DNA from: Burkholderiales bacterium
Lineage (GTDB): Bacteria; Pseudomonadota; Gammaproteobacteria; Burkholderiales; SG8-41
DNA: 64,000 nt
Direction: 5' to 3'
Assembly: GCA_030683105.1 (NCBI GenBank)
Contig: JAUXMZ010000030.1
Coordinates: 22,910 to 86,909, forward strand
This document shows, one piece after another, positions 35,983 through 44,648 of the stretch (position 1 is the first letter of the stretch; each line of letters begins with the position of its first letter). The translations under genes were made by a program, and so were the position numbers. A model generated the notes under the pieces. That model was not told the DNA's origin. It did not search any database and was given only the letters and a program-made list of their open reading frames with translations.

Positions 35983-36894
35983 ATGCGTCTCGTCACTTAT
36001 TCCGAATCCAAGCGCAAGCCGGCCCAGGTCGGCGTCGTCGCCCAGGATGGCAGCATCATCGATCTCGCCCGCGCGGCAAAGAAAGCGCGCGTAAAACTGC
36101 CGTTCGCGGCGGATGACATGATCGCGCTGATCGGCTCGGGGCGCGCCGGGCTTGCTGCCGTGAAAAAAGCGATCGCCGGCCTCAAGACCGGCCACCATGC
36201 GCAGAACAAGGTCGTGCTGCATGCCCCGATTCCTCGCCCGCGCAAGAACGTGTTCTGCGTCGGCTGGAACTACCTCGACCACTTCGCGGAAGGCGCCAAA
36301 GCGCGGCCTCATGTGCAGGAAATGCCGTTGCATCCGGCTTTTTTCACCAAGGCGCCGACCACGGTGAACGGTCCTTACGACCCCGTCCCGGCGCACGCCG
36401 GCGTCACCGAAAAGCTCGACTGGGAAGTGGAACTCGCCATGATCATAGGCAAAGGCGGCATCAACATCGCCGAAGCCGACGCAATGAAGCATATCTTCGG
36501 CTATACCGTGGTCAACGACGTGTCGGCGCGTGAAGTGCAGCGCCAGCACGGCCAGCAGTGGTTCAAGGGGAAAAGCCTGGATGGGCACTGCCCGATGGGG
36601 CCGTGGATCGCCACCGCCGACGAAGTGCGCGAGCCGCAGAACCTGCGCATCACCTGCCGCGTCAACGGCGTCACCAAGCAGGACTCGAACACCAGCTACA
36701 TGTATTTCAAGCTCCCGCGCATCATCGCCGAGCTGTCGGCCGGGCTCACGCTCGAACCGGGCGACATCATCCTCAGCGGCACGCCGGCCGGCGTCGGCCA
36801 TGCGCGCACACCGCCGGAGTTCATGAAAGCCGGCGACGTGCTGGAGACCGAGGTCGTGGGGCTGGGATTGCTGCGGAACAGGATCGGGAGTTGA
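35983..36894 (+). CDS. Fumarylacetoacetate hydrolase family protein
   Basis: This 303-residue protein has the FAH catalytic domain at residues 80-300. The conserved segment CVGWNYLDHFAEGAK and metal-ligand acids in DWEVELAMIIGKGG are followed by YTVVNDVSAREVQRQHGQQWFKGK and DGHCPMGPWI. The last part includes GDIILSGTPAGVGHARTP. Family members cleave or decarboxylate beta-diketo acids or 2-oxo acids with Mg2+; the specific substrate (for example a maleylpyruvate- or homoprotocatechuate-type compound) is not shown. The gene stands alone, framed by 9-bp repeats on both sides. Confidence 0.92.
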   Translation: MRLVTYSESKRKPAQVGVVAQDGSIIDLARAAKKARVKLPFAADDMIALIGSGRAGLAAVKKAIAGLKTGHHAQNKVVLHAPIPRPRKNVFCVGWNYLDHFAEGAKARPHVQEMPLHPAFFTKAPTTVNGPYDPVPAHAGVTEKLDWEVELAMIIGKGGINIAEADAMKHIFGYTVVNDVSAREVQRQHGQQWFKGKSLDGHCPMGPWIATADEVREPQNLRITCRVNGVTKQDSNTSYMYFKLPRIIAELSAGLTLEPGDIILSGTPAGVGHARTPPEFMKAGDVLETEVVGLGLLRNRIGS

Positions 36895-36898
36895 AAAG

Positions 36899-36938
36899 CT
36901 TAGACACAAAGGACACGAAGGACACGAAGGACGAGAAG
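36899..36938. repeat. 9-bp ACACGAAGG-type repeat
   Basis: About four units (GACACAAAG, GACACGAAG, GACACGAAG, GACGAGAAG) directly follow the FAH gene. They are a variant of the CACAGAGGA repeat family. Confidence 0.8.
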
Positions 36939-37019
36939 GAAAAACACTAAGCCAATCAGAGACATAGCAGCATGTCACCCATGTCCCCGGACTGATCTAT
37001 TACCTATCCCCCTGACCGG

Positions 37020-37812
37020 TCAGTCCCCGCGGGCTTCATCTTGTTCGGAGAGCTGACGGGACCGACTTGAGAAAAACTCAAACTTCTCCTTGACGTCAAT
37101 CGAGAAAATATTTGCGATGACGTGAGTCGCCTTCAGCATTTGGTCGATAGCCGGGGAGAGAAGCTTAAATGGTGGCTCGCGCTCAGGGCCCCAAATAACA
37201 GACTCAATCTCATCGTCTTGACCGACGACCACTTGCCTTTCGAGATCCCGCGCCACATGGTGTGTGGCCTCGGATAGTAGGCGTAGTCGGTGAGAAAAAC
37301 ATCGTGGAGTTTTGCAGCCTGAGCGAACTGCTCAACCGATAAGTAGGTCAGCCCTTTCGTGGCTTGGCTTAGCTCGGCGATCGTCTTGTCGAGTTCCTCG
37401 TCGGTAATCCATGCGGATACTCCCCGCCGGCTGTCAGGGCTGGTCTTCTTTAGATTCTTGTAGATGTCTCTTCGTCGGTGCTGATCGTTTTGCACGTACG
37501 TCCGAACTAGCTCCGGTTGCTGCCAGATTGCGCCAAGAACAAACAGTGCCTCAAGCATCGCGCGACGGAGAATAAGCCCTTCAGTGTGCATCCCGCGCTC
37601 AGCCAAAAGGAGCACACCCTCAAACGCACTCAAGACTCGGCGAAAAAGAACGCACTGAGAACCTGCTGACCGTCGTTGGTGTCCGCTCCAATTTGAGGAA
37701 CGAGGTCGCTACAGAAGGCGGCGACGTCGTCCGCAAGTGTGAACCAGCCGGGTGCACGTTCGCGAATCTGGCGAATCATTTGCGCGGGATCGGGGCCTAG
37801 ATACCTGTTCAT
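37020..37812 (-). pseudogene. Frameshifted DUF5677-like gene
   Basis: Three consecutive frames on the minus strand together resemble one protein of about 260 residues of the DUF5677 type. The pieces are 37812-37630 (MNRYLGPDPAQMIRQIRERA...), 37633-37133 (LSAFEGVLLLAERGMHTEGLILRRAMLEALF) and 37256-37020 (ARDLERQVVVG...). The first two change frame near 37631 and the last two near 37255. Sequence and base composition look unlike the neighbours, with a lower GC content. I infer an acquired gene now decaying, or a sequencing frame error. If the middle frame is expressed alone from the TTG at 37633, it is 166 residues. The function is unknown. Confidence 0.6.
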
Positions 37813-38148
37813 ACGCTTGCTGGACGGCTTGATATATACGGCCCAAAAGCCGCGTTTAAATATGGCATTCTGTCCCGCCCGCTGACATCCCTCAAGCGTT
37901 TCGATTCATCAATCTTCTTTTCTCCGTGTACTCCGTGTACCCGTCGAGCGGGTATTGAAAAGAATGCTCAGTGCGAAACGGGGTTTGCACGAAGAACAGT
38001 TCAGGTATTCCGCAGCCCAATCCCTCACACGTCGCATCACAACATTTTGTTTTTATTATGCTTTCCTTCGTGTACCCGTCTAGCGGGTATTAAAAAGAAG
38101 CCTTGGCGGTTAATTTTTTTTGATCTTATTGCAAGCCTAAGATTCGCG
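37813..38148. repeat. Repeat-rich intergenic region with two copies of a 28-bp palindromic insert
   Basis: Inserts at 37938-37965 and 38073-38100 share TACCCGTCKAGCGGGTAT followed by T(G)AAAAGAA. Each lies after a CCGTG/TTCGTG end of a 9-bp repeat. The rest carries 9-bp repeat fragments and no gene. The region may hold the promoter of the leftward pseudogene. Confidence 0.7.
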
Positions 38149-38562
38149 TCAGCGCGCGCCGAGGACTTTCGCCGCTTTGGCAACGTCCTTGGGCTTGACC
38201 CAGAAAATCGCGCCGAAGCGTCCCTTGCCCGCGGCCACCGCATCCATCGCCACCATGTTGATGCCGGCCTTGGCGAGCTTGGCGCAGATTTTTGCGATCG
38301 CTCCCGCCTTGTCTTTGCCCTGCGCCAGAAACACCGTTTTCTTTTCATCCACGTTCAGGTCCAGTTTGCGCGCGGCGCGCGTGAATTTTGCGGCGTCATA
38401 GGGGATGAAATCCACCTGCGCGCCGTCCGCACTCGGGAAACCGGTGAACGCAATCAGGTCGACGCCGTGCCCGGCCAGGCTGTCGAGCAGTTGTGCGGCC
38501 TGGCCGGCGCGGTTGTGGGTTTGCATGCTGAAGTAAGCCGTCTTGCGGATGGTAGTCGCCAT
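38149..38562 (-). CDS. Tandem ACT-domain protein
   Basis: This 137-residue protein consists of two ACT-like repeats, in TAYFSMQTHNRAGQAAQLLDSLAGHGVDLIAFTG and VFLAQGKDKAGAIAKICAKLAKAGINMVAMDA. ACT domains bind small ligands such as amino acids and regulate metabolic enzymes. No enzyme domain is attached, so it is a stand-alone sensor or partner. The ATG at 38562 follows GGAGGA by 7 nt and is preferred over the GTG at 38568. Function and ligand are unknown. Confidence 0.75.
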   Translation of the reverse strand: MATTIRKTAYFSMQTHNRAGQAAQLLDSLAGHGVDLIAFTGFPSADGAQVDFIPYDAAKFTRAARKLDLNVDEKKTVFLAQGKDKAGAIAKICAKLAKAGINMVAMDAVAAGKGRFGAIFWVKPKDVAKAAKVLGAR

Positions 38563-38815
38563 GGTCACTTCCTCCGTTGAGAAAAAGGCGTTTCCATTAT
38601 GCGCCGGACGGTTACGTGGCGCACGGGTGGACCGGGCATTTTATGCCAGCCTGGCAGGCTGTCAGACTTGGCCCCATTCATCGGTACACCTAGCGCTTTC
38701 GCCTTATTCTTTAGTTTTTCCATTTTAGGAACTTGTCGGACCAGGATCCGACAAGTTCCTTAGCCTTGAAGCCCGTGGCCAACCGCAGTAGCATGCGCAT
38801 TCTTGGGAGACATTC

Positions 38816-39712
38816 ATGGACACGCCGCAGCGAACCCACATCACCGTCATCCCCACCGGCGCCGCGCTAGGCGCAGACGTGTCGGGCGTCGACCTGGCCA
38901 AGCCGATTTCGGCCGAAACGTTCAAACAGATCGAGGATGCCTGGCACACCCACCTGGTGCTGCGCTTCCGCAGCCAGCATCTTGACGATCCGGCACTGCT
39001 CGCGTTCGGCCGCAGGTTCGGCGACCTCGACAGGGCGCCTATCCATGCCAGGGGCGATGTCGAGGATCCGTTTCCCGAAATCACGGTGATGTCGAACATC
39101 AAGGTCGACGGCAAGCCGATCGGCAATCTCGGCCACTACGAGGCGGTGTGGCACACCGACATGTCGTACAACGAGAATTGCCCGATCGGCAGCCTGCTCT
39201 ACTCGCTAGAAGTCCCGCCCGAGGGCGGCAATACCGGCTTCTCCAACATGTACGAGGCCTACGACACGCTGCCGCCGCATCTGAAGAAGGAAATCCTGGG
39301 CCGGTTCTGCCGGCACGATTCGAGCCGTAACAGTGCGGGTGAACTGCGCAAAGGTTTCCAGGAAATCACCGACCCGCGCGACGCCCCGGGCGCGCTCCAT
39401 CCGCTGGTGCGCACGCATCCCAAAACTCACCGCAACTGCCTGTTCCTCGGCCGCCGCCATAACGCCTACGTCATGGGGCTGCCGCTGGATGAAAGCGAAG
39501 ACCTGCTCAAACAACTGTGGGCGCACGCCACCCAGCCGCAGTTCGAGTGGTACCAGGTGTGGAAAGTGGGCGATCTCGTGATGTGGGACAACCGCTGCAC
39601 CATGCATCGCAGGGATGCGTTTGATCCCGAGTCGCGGCGGCTGATGCATCGCACGCAGGTGCGGGGCGACAAGCCGTACTTCGACCCCAAGACCCTCGAT
39701 CTGCGCGCCTGA
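38816..39712 (+). CDS. TauD/TfdA-family Fe(II)/2-oxoglutarate dioxygenase
   Basis: This 298-residue protein carries the facial triad of the family. HTD lies in AVWHTDMSYNENCPIGSL near residue 110, and the distal His in DNRCTMHRRDAFDP near residue 265, followed by a 2-oxoglutarate-binding Arg (SRRLMHRTQVRG). It probably hydroxylates a small organic substrate such as a sulfonate, aryloxy acid or amine. The ATG at 38816 follows TGGGAGAC. No sulfonate transport gene is adjacent, so the substrate is unknown. It starts rightward after the ACT gene's divergent upstream region. Confidence 0.92.
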   Translation: MDTPQRTHITVIPTGAALGADVSGVDLAKPISAETFKQIEDAWHTHLVLRFRSQHLDDPALLAFGRRFGDLDRAPIHARGDVEDPFPEITVMSNIKVDGKPIGNLGHYEAVWHTDMSYNENCPIGSLLYSLEVPPEGGNTGFSNMYEAYDTLPPHLKKEILGRFCRHDSSRNSAGELRKGFQEITDPRDAPGALHPLVRTHPKTHRNCLFLGRRHNAYVMGLPLDESEDLLKQLWAHATQPQFEWYQVWKVGDLVMWDNRCTMHRRDAFDPESRRLMHRTQVRGDKPYFDPKTLDLRA

Positions 39713-39768
39713 CCGGGCGCGCAGCGGTTGCGGCGCAGGAGGGTGTTTTACTCCTCTCCCCTCTCTCC

Positions 39769-40038
39769 TCACGCCTTTTTATTGTCCCCGGGTTTCCCGG
39801 CCGCCGCCCGCAGGCTTTCCAGCGCGGCTTTCTGCATTTCCAGGGTCTTGACCGTCATCTGCACGAACCCGACGTTCATGGTGAGCCAGTTCTCTATGGT
39901 CTTCAGCTCGGAGATCTTCTTTTCGATCTCCCCGATATCGACGGTCGGCGTCACCATGCCGGGAATCGGAAACGACAGCGGATTCCACATTTTCTGCATG
40001 AACTCGAACATATCCTTGGGCAGTCCCTGTTCCGCCAT
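39769..40038 (-). CDS. PhaM-like polyhydroxyalkanoate granule protein
   Basis: This 89-residue protein begins MAEQGLPKDMFEFMQKMWNP, an amphipathic start similar to PhaM. It continues with a helical PTVDIGEIEKKISELKTIENWL and MTVKTLEMQKAALESLRAAAG, ending in a lysine-containing tail. PhaM in Ralstonia links polyhydroxyalkanoate granules to PHA synthase and to DNA. The assignment rests on this small pattern. No phaC or phasin gene lies next to it; it converges with the TauD gene on one side and diverges from the DUF6505-like gene on the other. Confidence 0.8.
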   Translation of the reverse strand: MAEQGLPKDMFEFMQKMWNPLSFPIPGMVTPTVDIGEIEKKISELKTIENWLTMNVGFVQMTVKTLEMQKAALESLRAAAGKPGDNKKA

Positions 40039-40127
40039 GTCGCCCTCCTTGGTAGGGTTTGATCCTGATGACCGTGGTGCAGGAAAGTTCTATTATAAGC
40101 CGTCATGTTTGCCTCCCCATCCTGTCC

Positions 40128-40586
40128 ATGAAATTCCTCAAAGCGGTGCGGCTCGACGACTCCGATGCGCGCCTCTATGCCGCGGAAGGCGGCGCCGCCG
40201 AGGATGGCGAATGGGTGGTGTCCGGCGGATACGCGGTCTGCGACCCGGCTGCGGGCCACCGGCGTGCGCCCTGCCACTGCGCCACCACGTTCGTCGCGGT
40301 GAAATCGCATGGCCGCTGCACGATCGCGGAAGTGTGCGACATCGATCCCGCCGCGTATGACGGCATACGGGAATCCCTCATCCGGCACTTCGTCGAGGAT
40401 CTCGGCGCCCCATCGCTGGAGGCGGCGCGCGTAGCGGCAGAGGATGAATGCGCATATACCGCCGATCTGGCTGCGGGATTTCCGGACGAAGTGTGGATCA
40501 GCGTGAACCGGGAGCCCACTGCAGACGGCATAGGGGAACGATATTCGGTATTCAAACGCCTGATGATAGGCGCCCACAAGGTGTGA
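40128..40586 (+). CDS. DUF6505-like protein
   Basis: The 152-residue protein starting at 40128 opens MKFLKAVRLDDSDARLYAAE. It then reads GEWVVSGGYAVCDPAAGHRR and CAYTADLAAGFPDEVWISVNREPT. This pattern is like small proteobacterial proteins annotated DUF6505, of unknown function. It is soluble, without signal peptide or membrane segment. It is transcribed away from the PhaM-like gene, and a heptamer repeat follows its stop. The assignment is moderate. Confidence 0.65.
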   Translation: MKFLKAVRLDDSDARLYAAEGGAAEDGEWVVSGGYAVCDPAAGHRRAPCHCATTFVAVKSHGRCTIAEVCDIDPAAYDGIRESLIRHFVEDLGAPSLEAARVAAEDECAYTADLAAGFPDEVWISVNREPTADGIGERYSVFKRLMIGAHKV

Positions 40587-40626
40587 AGCGGTAAGCGGTG
40601 GTAAGCGGTGAGCGGTGAGCGGTAAT
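40587..40626. repeat. Heptamer short tandem repeat (GTAAGCG / GTGAGCG)
   Basis: About five 7-bp units (AGCGGTA, AGCGGTG) with one 3-bp slip lie directly after the DUF6505-like stop. Confidence 0.8.
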
Positions 40627-40681
40627 CAGAAAACCGCAGGCAATTGGCGCTACCCGCGGTCCACTGTTTGCTGCCCTGCCC

Positions 40682-41053
40682 TTAGACTAGCTCGACCCGG
40701 ATCTCCTCGCCATCCCGCACGGTCTGGAGCCGGCGCGGATCGCCCTCGATCTTGCCAAGAACATTGCATTTGCTGGCCAACCGGCATTCATCGTTTTTTG
40801 ATATCGGGGTCGGCCCATAGGGCAGCGCAAGCGCGCTGCCGTCCGCCCAGAAGCAGACCGTCCCGGGATCCACCACCTGCCTGGCGTCGGCCTCCAGCGC
40901 CACGGTGACCGGCAGACTGAAGTAAACCTCCTCGCCCCAGGTATTAGCGCTCGCTACGCAGGGCAGCGCCCCAAGCAGCTTTCTGGTCGTAGGGGTGTCG
41001 TGCAAGTTAGCGATCACTTCGCCTGCCTGCCACGAGATGCGGATTGTTGCCAC
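40682..41053 (-). CDS. Cyclophilin-like-fold protein
   Basis: This 123-residue protein has the small beta-barrel pattern IRISWQAGEVIANLHDTPTTRKLLGALP. A middle TWGEEVYFSLPVTVALEADARQVVDPG is followed by LALPYGPTPIS, characteristic of the cyclophilin-like family of TM1367 and its relatives. True peptidyl-prolyl isomerase activity is not supported, because residues of the active site are not evident. The function is unknown; it is probably a cytoplasmic ligand-binding or metabolic protein. The gene lies 20 bp after the transglycosylase gene, so an operon is likely. Confidence 0.78.
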   Translation of the reverse strand: MATIRISWQAGEVIANLHDTPTTRKLLGALPCVASANTWGEEVYFSLPVTVALEADARQVVDPGTVCFWADGSALALPYGPTPISKNDECRLASKCNVLGKIEGDPRRLQTVRDGEEIRVELV

Positions 41054-41073
41054 GGCTGCTGACCTGCCCCTCT

Positions 41074-41814
41074 TTAAAGGGGCGAGGATACGGTAGCGCC
41101 GGACAGTGCGGTTGATTTGACCCGCAGGGCGCGGACGGCGTTGCCTACAATGTACTGCAGCCGCTGCTTTTCGTTCATCACCTTGTTGGTATACACATCC
41201 TGATCGTCACTGAGCGCTCCAGCGTACATCTGCAGCGCCATGCTCAGGTTGCCGGTGCGTCCCAGGTATTCCTTGAGAATTTTCGAACCCACCAGAATAT
41301 TGGTTGCGGGGTTGAACACCGCGGATACGCCGCCAAGCGCCTCGAATTTCTCGGTATGGTACTTGGGTATGATCTGCATCAACCCTTTCGCGCCTGCAAC
41401 ACTCTCCGCTATGGGGTTGAAACGCGACTCGACCGAGATCACCGCGATGATCAGCAGGGGATCAAGGCCGAACTGATGACCGGCCCCGTAGGCGATGCTG
41501 ACCAGGTCATGCGTGACATCCAGCGAAACCTTGTAACGTTTAGCCAGGAATTCGGCCAGGGCGGTATGGCTGGCGTCCGCGGATTGCGAGGCCGCAGGCG
41601 TCGAACCTTCAGCCACAGACGGCTTGACCGTACCCAAGGACAGAACGCGGGAATAGGAATCGCTGAAGAAATGGGCGCTGTGCTGATTATTGATGATCAG
41701 CAGCAACGCTGCCACGCTGGCGATAAGCACCAGAACGGATACCGTGCTGCGTGCCCACAATGAAAGCTGCTTCAGATCCAGCGCAAACAGTTCGAGAATC
41801 GATTTTGCTGACAT
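41074..41814 (-). CDS. Membrane-anchored lytic transglycosylase (SLT domain)
   Basis: This 246-residue protein has one N-terminal membrane helix (residues 22-41, VLVLIASVAALLLIINNQH). A linker is followed by a soluble-lytic-transglycosylase domain (residues 100-215). The catalytic Glu sits in AVISVESRFNPIAESVAGAKGLMQIIP. GNLSMALQMYAGAL is the usual second motif. It should cleave peptidoglycan glycan strands from the periplasmic side of the inner membrane. Upstream is a pair of NrdR-box-like palindromes, about 104 bp from the start codon, that closely match the pair at nrdA. The cyclophilin-like gene follows 20 bp downstream. Confidence 0.92.
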   Translation of the reverse strand: MSAKSILELFALDLKQLSLWARSTVSVLVLIASVAALLLIINNQHSAHFFSDSYSRVLSLGTVKPSVAEGSTPAASQSADASHTALAEFLAKRYKVSLDVTHDLVSIAYGAGHQFGLDPLLIIAVISVESRFNPIAESVAGAKGLMQIIPKYHTEKFEALGGVSAVFNPATNILVGSKILKEYLGRTGNLSMALQMYAGALSDDQDVYTNKVMNEKQRLQYIVGNAVRALRVKSTALSGATVSSPL

Positions 41815-41917
41815 GGCAAAACCTCCTTTCGCTAATAGCCAACAGCGCTTGCGCTGTGGCGTTGTGTTACCTCGCTACGGTAACCTGGCTCCTATCGACT
41901 TCGAAATCGGCCCAAAA

Positions 41918-41962
41918 CCACTATACGTTGTGGACCGGATGAAATTTTTGGCTAATTCTAGT
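41918..41962 (-). promoter_or_regulatory. Paired NrdR-box-like sites upstream of the transglycosylase gene
   Basis: The palindromes CCACTATACGTTGTGG (41918-41933) and GCTAATTCTAGT (41951-41962) have centres 31 bp apart. The same pair and spacing occurs upstream of nrdA (56916-56960). NrdR binds pairs of such 16-bp boxes three helical turns apart, usually close to the nrd promoter. Here it would control the leftward transglycosylase gene. Confidence 0.6.
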
Positions 41963-42522
41963 GGCTCGAACTCCTGCTGGCAACAACTTTACTCGCCCTT
42001 GCAACAGGCCCGGAAGCCGGGATAAACCGATATGGTGCGTTGCACCATTAGAACATTATCTTGTTTTATATGACTTTTGTCAATCAACTGCGTGAAGCGC
42101 GTAAGTCCTTTAATGCAAAGCAAAAAAATATGGCCCCACAATTCAGACTCGATTTTCGATACCTTCGACCCCGGCCACCAGTTCAGGTTCATTTAAATAT
42201 TTATTATATATTTCAAATACTTATGATAATGCTGGCAGGGCGGGCCTAGGCCGAATCCTGCCTGGAGCGCCTACTGTCTCAATTACCACAACAGCACGCC
42301 AGTGGCGCCAGCAGCCGGCCCGGCTTTTCGCCGCCATGTTTGAGCGGCCGCATCGCCTGGCTGATCCTCAACGCCCTCACCACGGTTGCCTGCGGTAGCC
42401 ATTGGTCGTTTCGCGCGCCGGGAGTGTAACCGATTTGCCGCGACTATGGAATTGATCTGCTTGCTTGAAACCTCGGCAGGCCGCCGCTTATACTCGGATC
42501 AACCCTGTCGGAGCAAGTCACC
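41963..42522. other. Long intergenic region upstream of the EF-G-like gene
   Basis: This stretch contains the hairpin ATGGTGC-GTT-GCACCAT near 42033-42048 and an A/T-rich segment at 42190-42230. No convincing protein-coding frame is seen. It likely contains the promoter and leader of the EF-G-like gene. Confidence 0.5.
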
Positions 42523-44571
42523 ATGCCCAAATTCTCTCCCGAAGCCATCCGCACCATCGCGCTCGTCGGACACGGCGCAGCCGGAAAGACCACGCTAGCC
42601 GAAGCCCTGATGCACCAAGCCGGTGCCATCAGCGCCATGGGCAGCGTGGAAAAAGGCTCCACGGTCTGCGATTCGGACCCCCTGGAAAAAACCTACCAGC
42701 ACTCGCTGAACGCCGCCGCCGTTCACTTTGCATCCGGCGATACCCGGATTCACCTGATCGACACGCCGGGGCTGCCCGATTTCATAGGCCGCGCGATCGG
42801 CGCACTGCCTGCGGTCGAGACCGCCGCGGTGGTGATCAGCGCCCAGAACGGCATAGAGATGATTACGTCGCGCATGATGCAGTGGGCGGCCAAGCGCGGC
42901 CTGTGCCGCATGATCATCATCAACAAAATCGATGCCGAGAACATCAATCTGCCCCAGTTACTCGACCGGATTCAGGCGACGTTCGGCAAGGAATGCCTGC
43001 CGATCAACCTGCCGGCAGACGGGGGGAAGCGCGTGGTGGACTGTTTTTTCACCCCCCACGGAGAATCGGACTTCTCTTCGGTAGAGGATGCCCACCAGTC
43101 ACTGGTCGACCAGGTGGTTGAAGTCGACGAAGCGCTGATGGCAAAGTACCTTGAGCAGGGCGAGATCGAACCGGAGCAGCTGCACGCGCCGTTCGAACAG
43201 GCGTTGCGCGAGGGGCATTTGATACCGGTGTGTTTTGTGTCGGCACGCAACGGCGCCGGCGTTGCCGAATTGCTGGATATCCTGGTGCGCCTGATGCCCA
43301 ACCCGACCGAGGGCAACCCGCCGCAGTTTCTGAAAGGTGAGGCCGCCGACGCGACGACCATCCACGCCGAGCCCGACCCGGCCAAGCATGTGCTAGCGCA
43401 CGTATTCAAGGTGATGATCGATCCCTTTGTCGGCAAGATCGGTGCCTTTCGCGTACACCAGGGCACGATCAACAAGGACACGCAACTCTTTATCGGTGAC
43501 GGCCGTAAGCCGTTCAAGGTCTCCCACCTATACCTGATGCAGGGCAAGGATCTGATAGAAACCGACGCCCTGGTGCCCGGCGATATCGGTGCGATCGCCA
43601 AAGTCGATGATATCTATTTCGATGCCGTGCTCCATGATTCGCACGACGAGGACCACATTCACCTCGTGCCTCTCGAGTTTCCGCAGCCGATGCACAGCCT
43701 TGCCATAGAGGCCAAGCGCCGCGGCGATGAGCAGCGCTTGTCCGACGCACTGCACAAACTTGCCGCCGAGGACCCGACATTTCGAATCGAGCACAACTCT
43801 GCCCACCAGACCGTGATCAGCGGTCTGGGGGATCTGCACATGCGTTATATCCTCGATCGCATGGCCAGCCAGTACCACACGGAGGTGACGACCCAGCCGC
43901 CGCGCATTCCTTACCGCGAAACCGTCACGGCCAAAGCTGAAGGCCATTACCGCCACAAGAAGCAGTCTGGAGGCGCCGGCCAGTTCGGCGAAGTGTACCT
44001 TCGCGTTGAGCCGCGGCAACGCGGCGCGGGCTTCGAATTTGCCGACGAGGTGAAAGGCGGCGTCATTCCAGGCCAGTTCATTCCTGCGGTGGAAAAAGGC
44101 GTGCGCCAGGTGCTTGAGGCCGGCCCGCTCGCCGGTTACCCGATGCGCGACATCCGCGTCACCGTGTACGATGGAAAACATCACGCGGTGGATTCCAAGG
44201 AAGTGGCATTTGTGGCCGCAGGCAAACGCGCTTTCCAGGATGCCATCAGCAAGGCGCGGCCCATCATCCTTGAGCCCATCGTCAATATCGAGGTCACCGT
44301 GCCCGAAGCCAACATGGGCGATGTCGCCGGAGACATCGCCTCCAAGCGCGGCCAGATCAGCGGGACCGACGCGCTTGCGGCCGGCACGCTGGTGGTCAAA
44401 GGCCAGGTGCCGCTGTCCGAAATCGAGAATTATCAGGCGCGCCTGAAATCCGTCACCGCCGGCCAGGGATCGTTTTCGATCGAACTCTCCCACTACGAGC
44501 CGGTCCCGCCCAATATACAAAAAGATCTGGTCGCTCATCATGCCAAGACGGCTCACGAGGAAGAACAGTAA
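42523..44571 (+). CDS. Elongation factor G paralogue
   Basis: This 682-residue translational GTPase is close to EF-G in length and domain order. The G domain is at residues 10-280, domain II follows, domains III-IV start near residue 430, and domain V lies at the C-terminus. The P-loop is VGHGAAGKTT instead of the canonical AHIDAGKTT, with DTPGLPDFIG as G3 and NKID as G4. In domain IV the segment GAGQFGEVYLRVEP and the VEKGVRQV helix are family typical. It probably is the accessory EF-G form of betaproteobacteria rather than the main translocase, although a role on the ribosome remains likely. It is separated from the next gene by a duplicated gene fragment. Confidence 0.88.
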   Translation: MPKFSPEAIRTIALVGHGAAGKTTLAEALMHQAGAISAMGSVEKGSTVCDSDPLEKTYQHSLNAAAVHFASGDTRIHLIDTPGLPDFIGRAIGALPAVETAAVVISAQNGIEMITSRMMQWAAKRGLCRMIIINKIDAENINLPQLLDRIQATFGKECLPINLPADGGKRVVDCFFTPHGESDFSSVEDAHQSLVDQVVEVDEALMAKYLEQGEIEPEQLHAPFEQALREGHLIPVCFVSARNGAGVAELLDILVRLMPNPTEGNPPQFLKGEAADATTIHAEPDPAKHVLAHVFKVMIDPFVGKIGAFRVHQGTINKDTQLFIGDGRKPFKVSHLYLMQGKDLIETDALVPGDIGAIAKVDDIYFDAVLHDSHDEDHIHLVPLEFPQPMHSLAIEAKRRGDEQRLSDALHKLAAEDPTFRIEHNSAHQTVISGLGDLHMRYILDRMASQYHTEVTTQPPRIPYRETVTAKAEGHYRHKKQSGGAGQFGEVYLRVEPRQRGAGFEFADEVKGGVIPGQFIPAVEKGVRQVLEAGPLAGYPMRDIRVTVYDGKHHAVDSKEVAFVAAGKRAFQDAISKARPIILEPIVNIEVTVPEANMGDVAGDIASKRGQISGTDALAAGTLVVKGQVPLSEIENYQARLKSVTAGQGSFSIELSHYEPVPPNIQKDLVAHHAKTAHEEEQ

Positions 44572-44648
44572 ACGGTAAGCTGCGAACAGCAGACAACGGG
44601 AACGAAAGCGGGTAACCTGCTTTTTCCGCTTACTGCTCACCATCTTTC

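Noticed and set aside
42033..42048. A terminator or riboswitch in the long gap before the EF-G paralogue
   Set aside because: A single 7-bp hairpin without a T run or conserved aptamer features.
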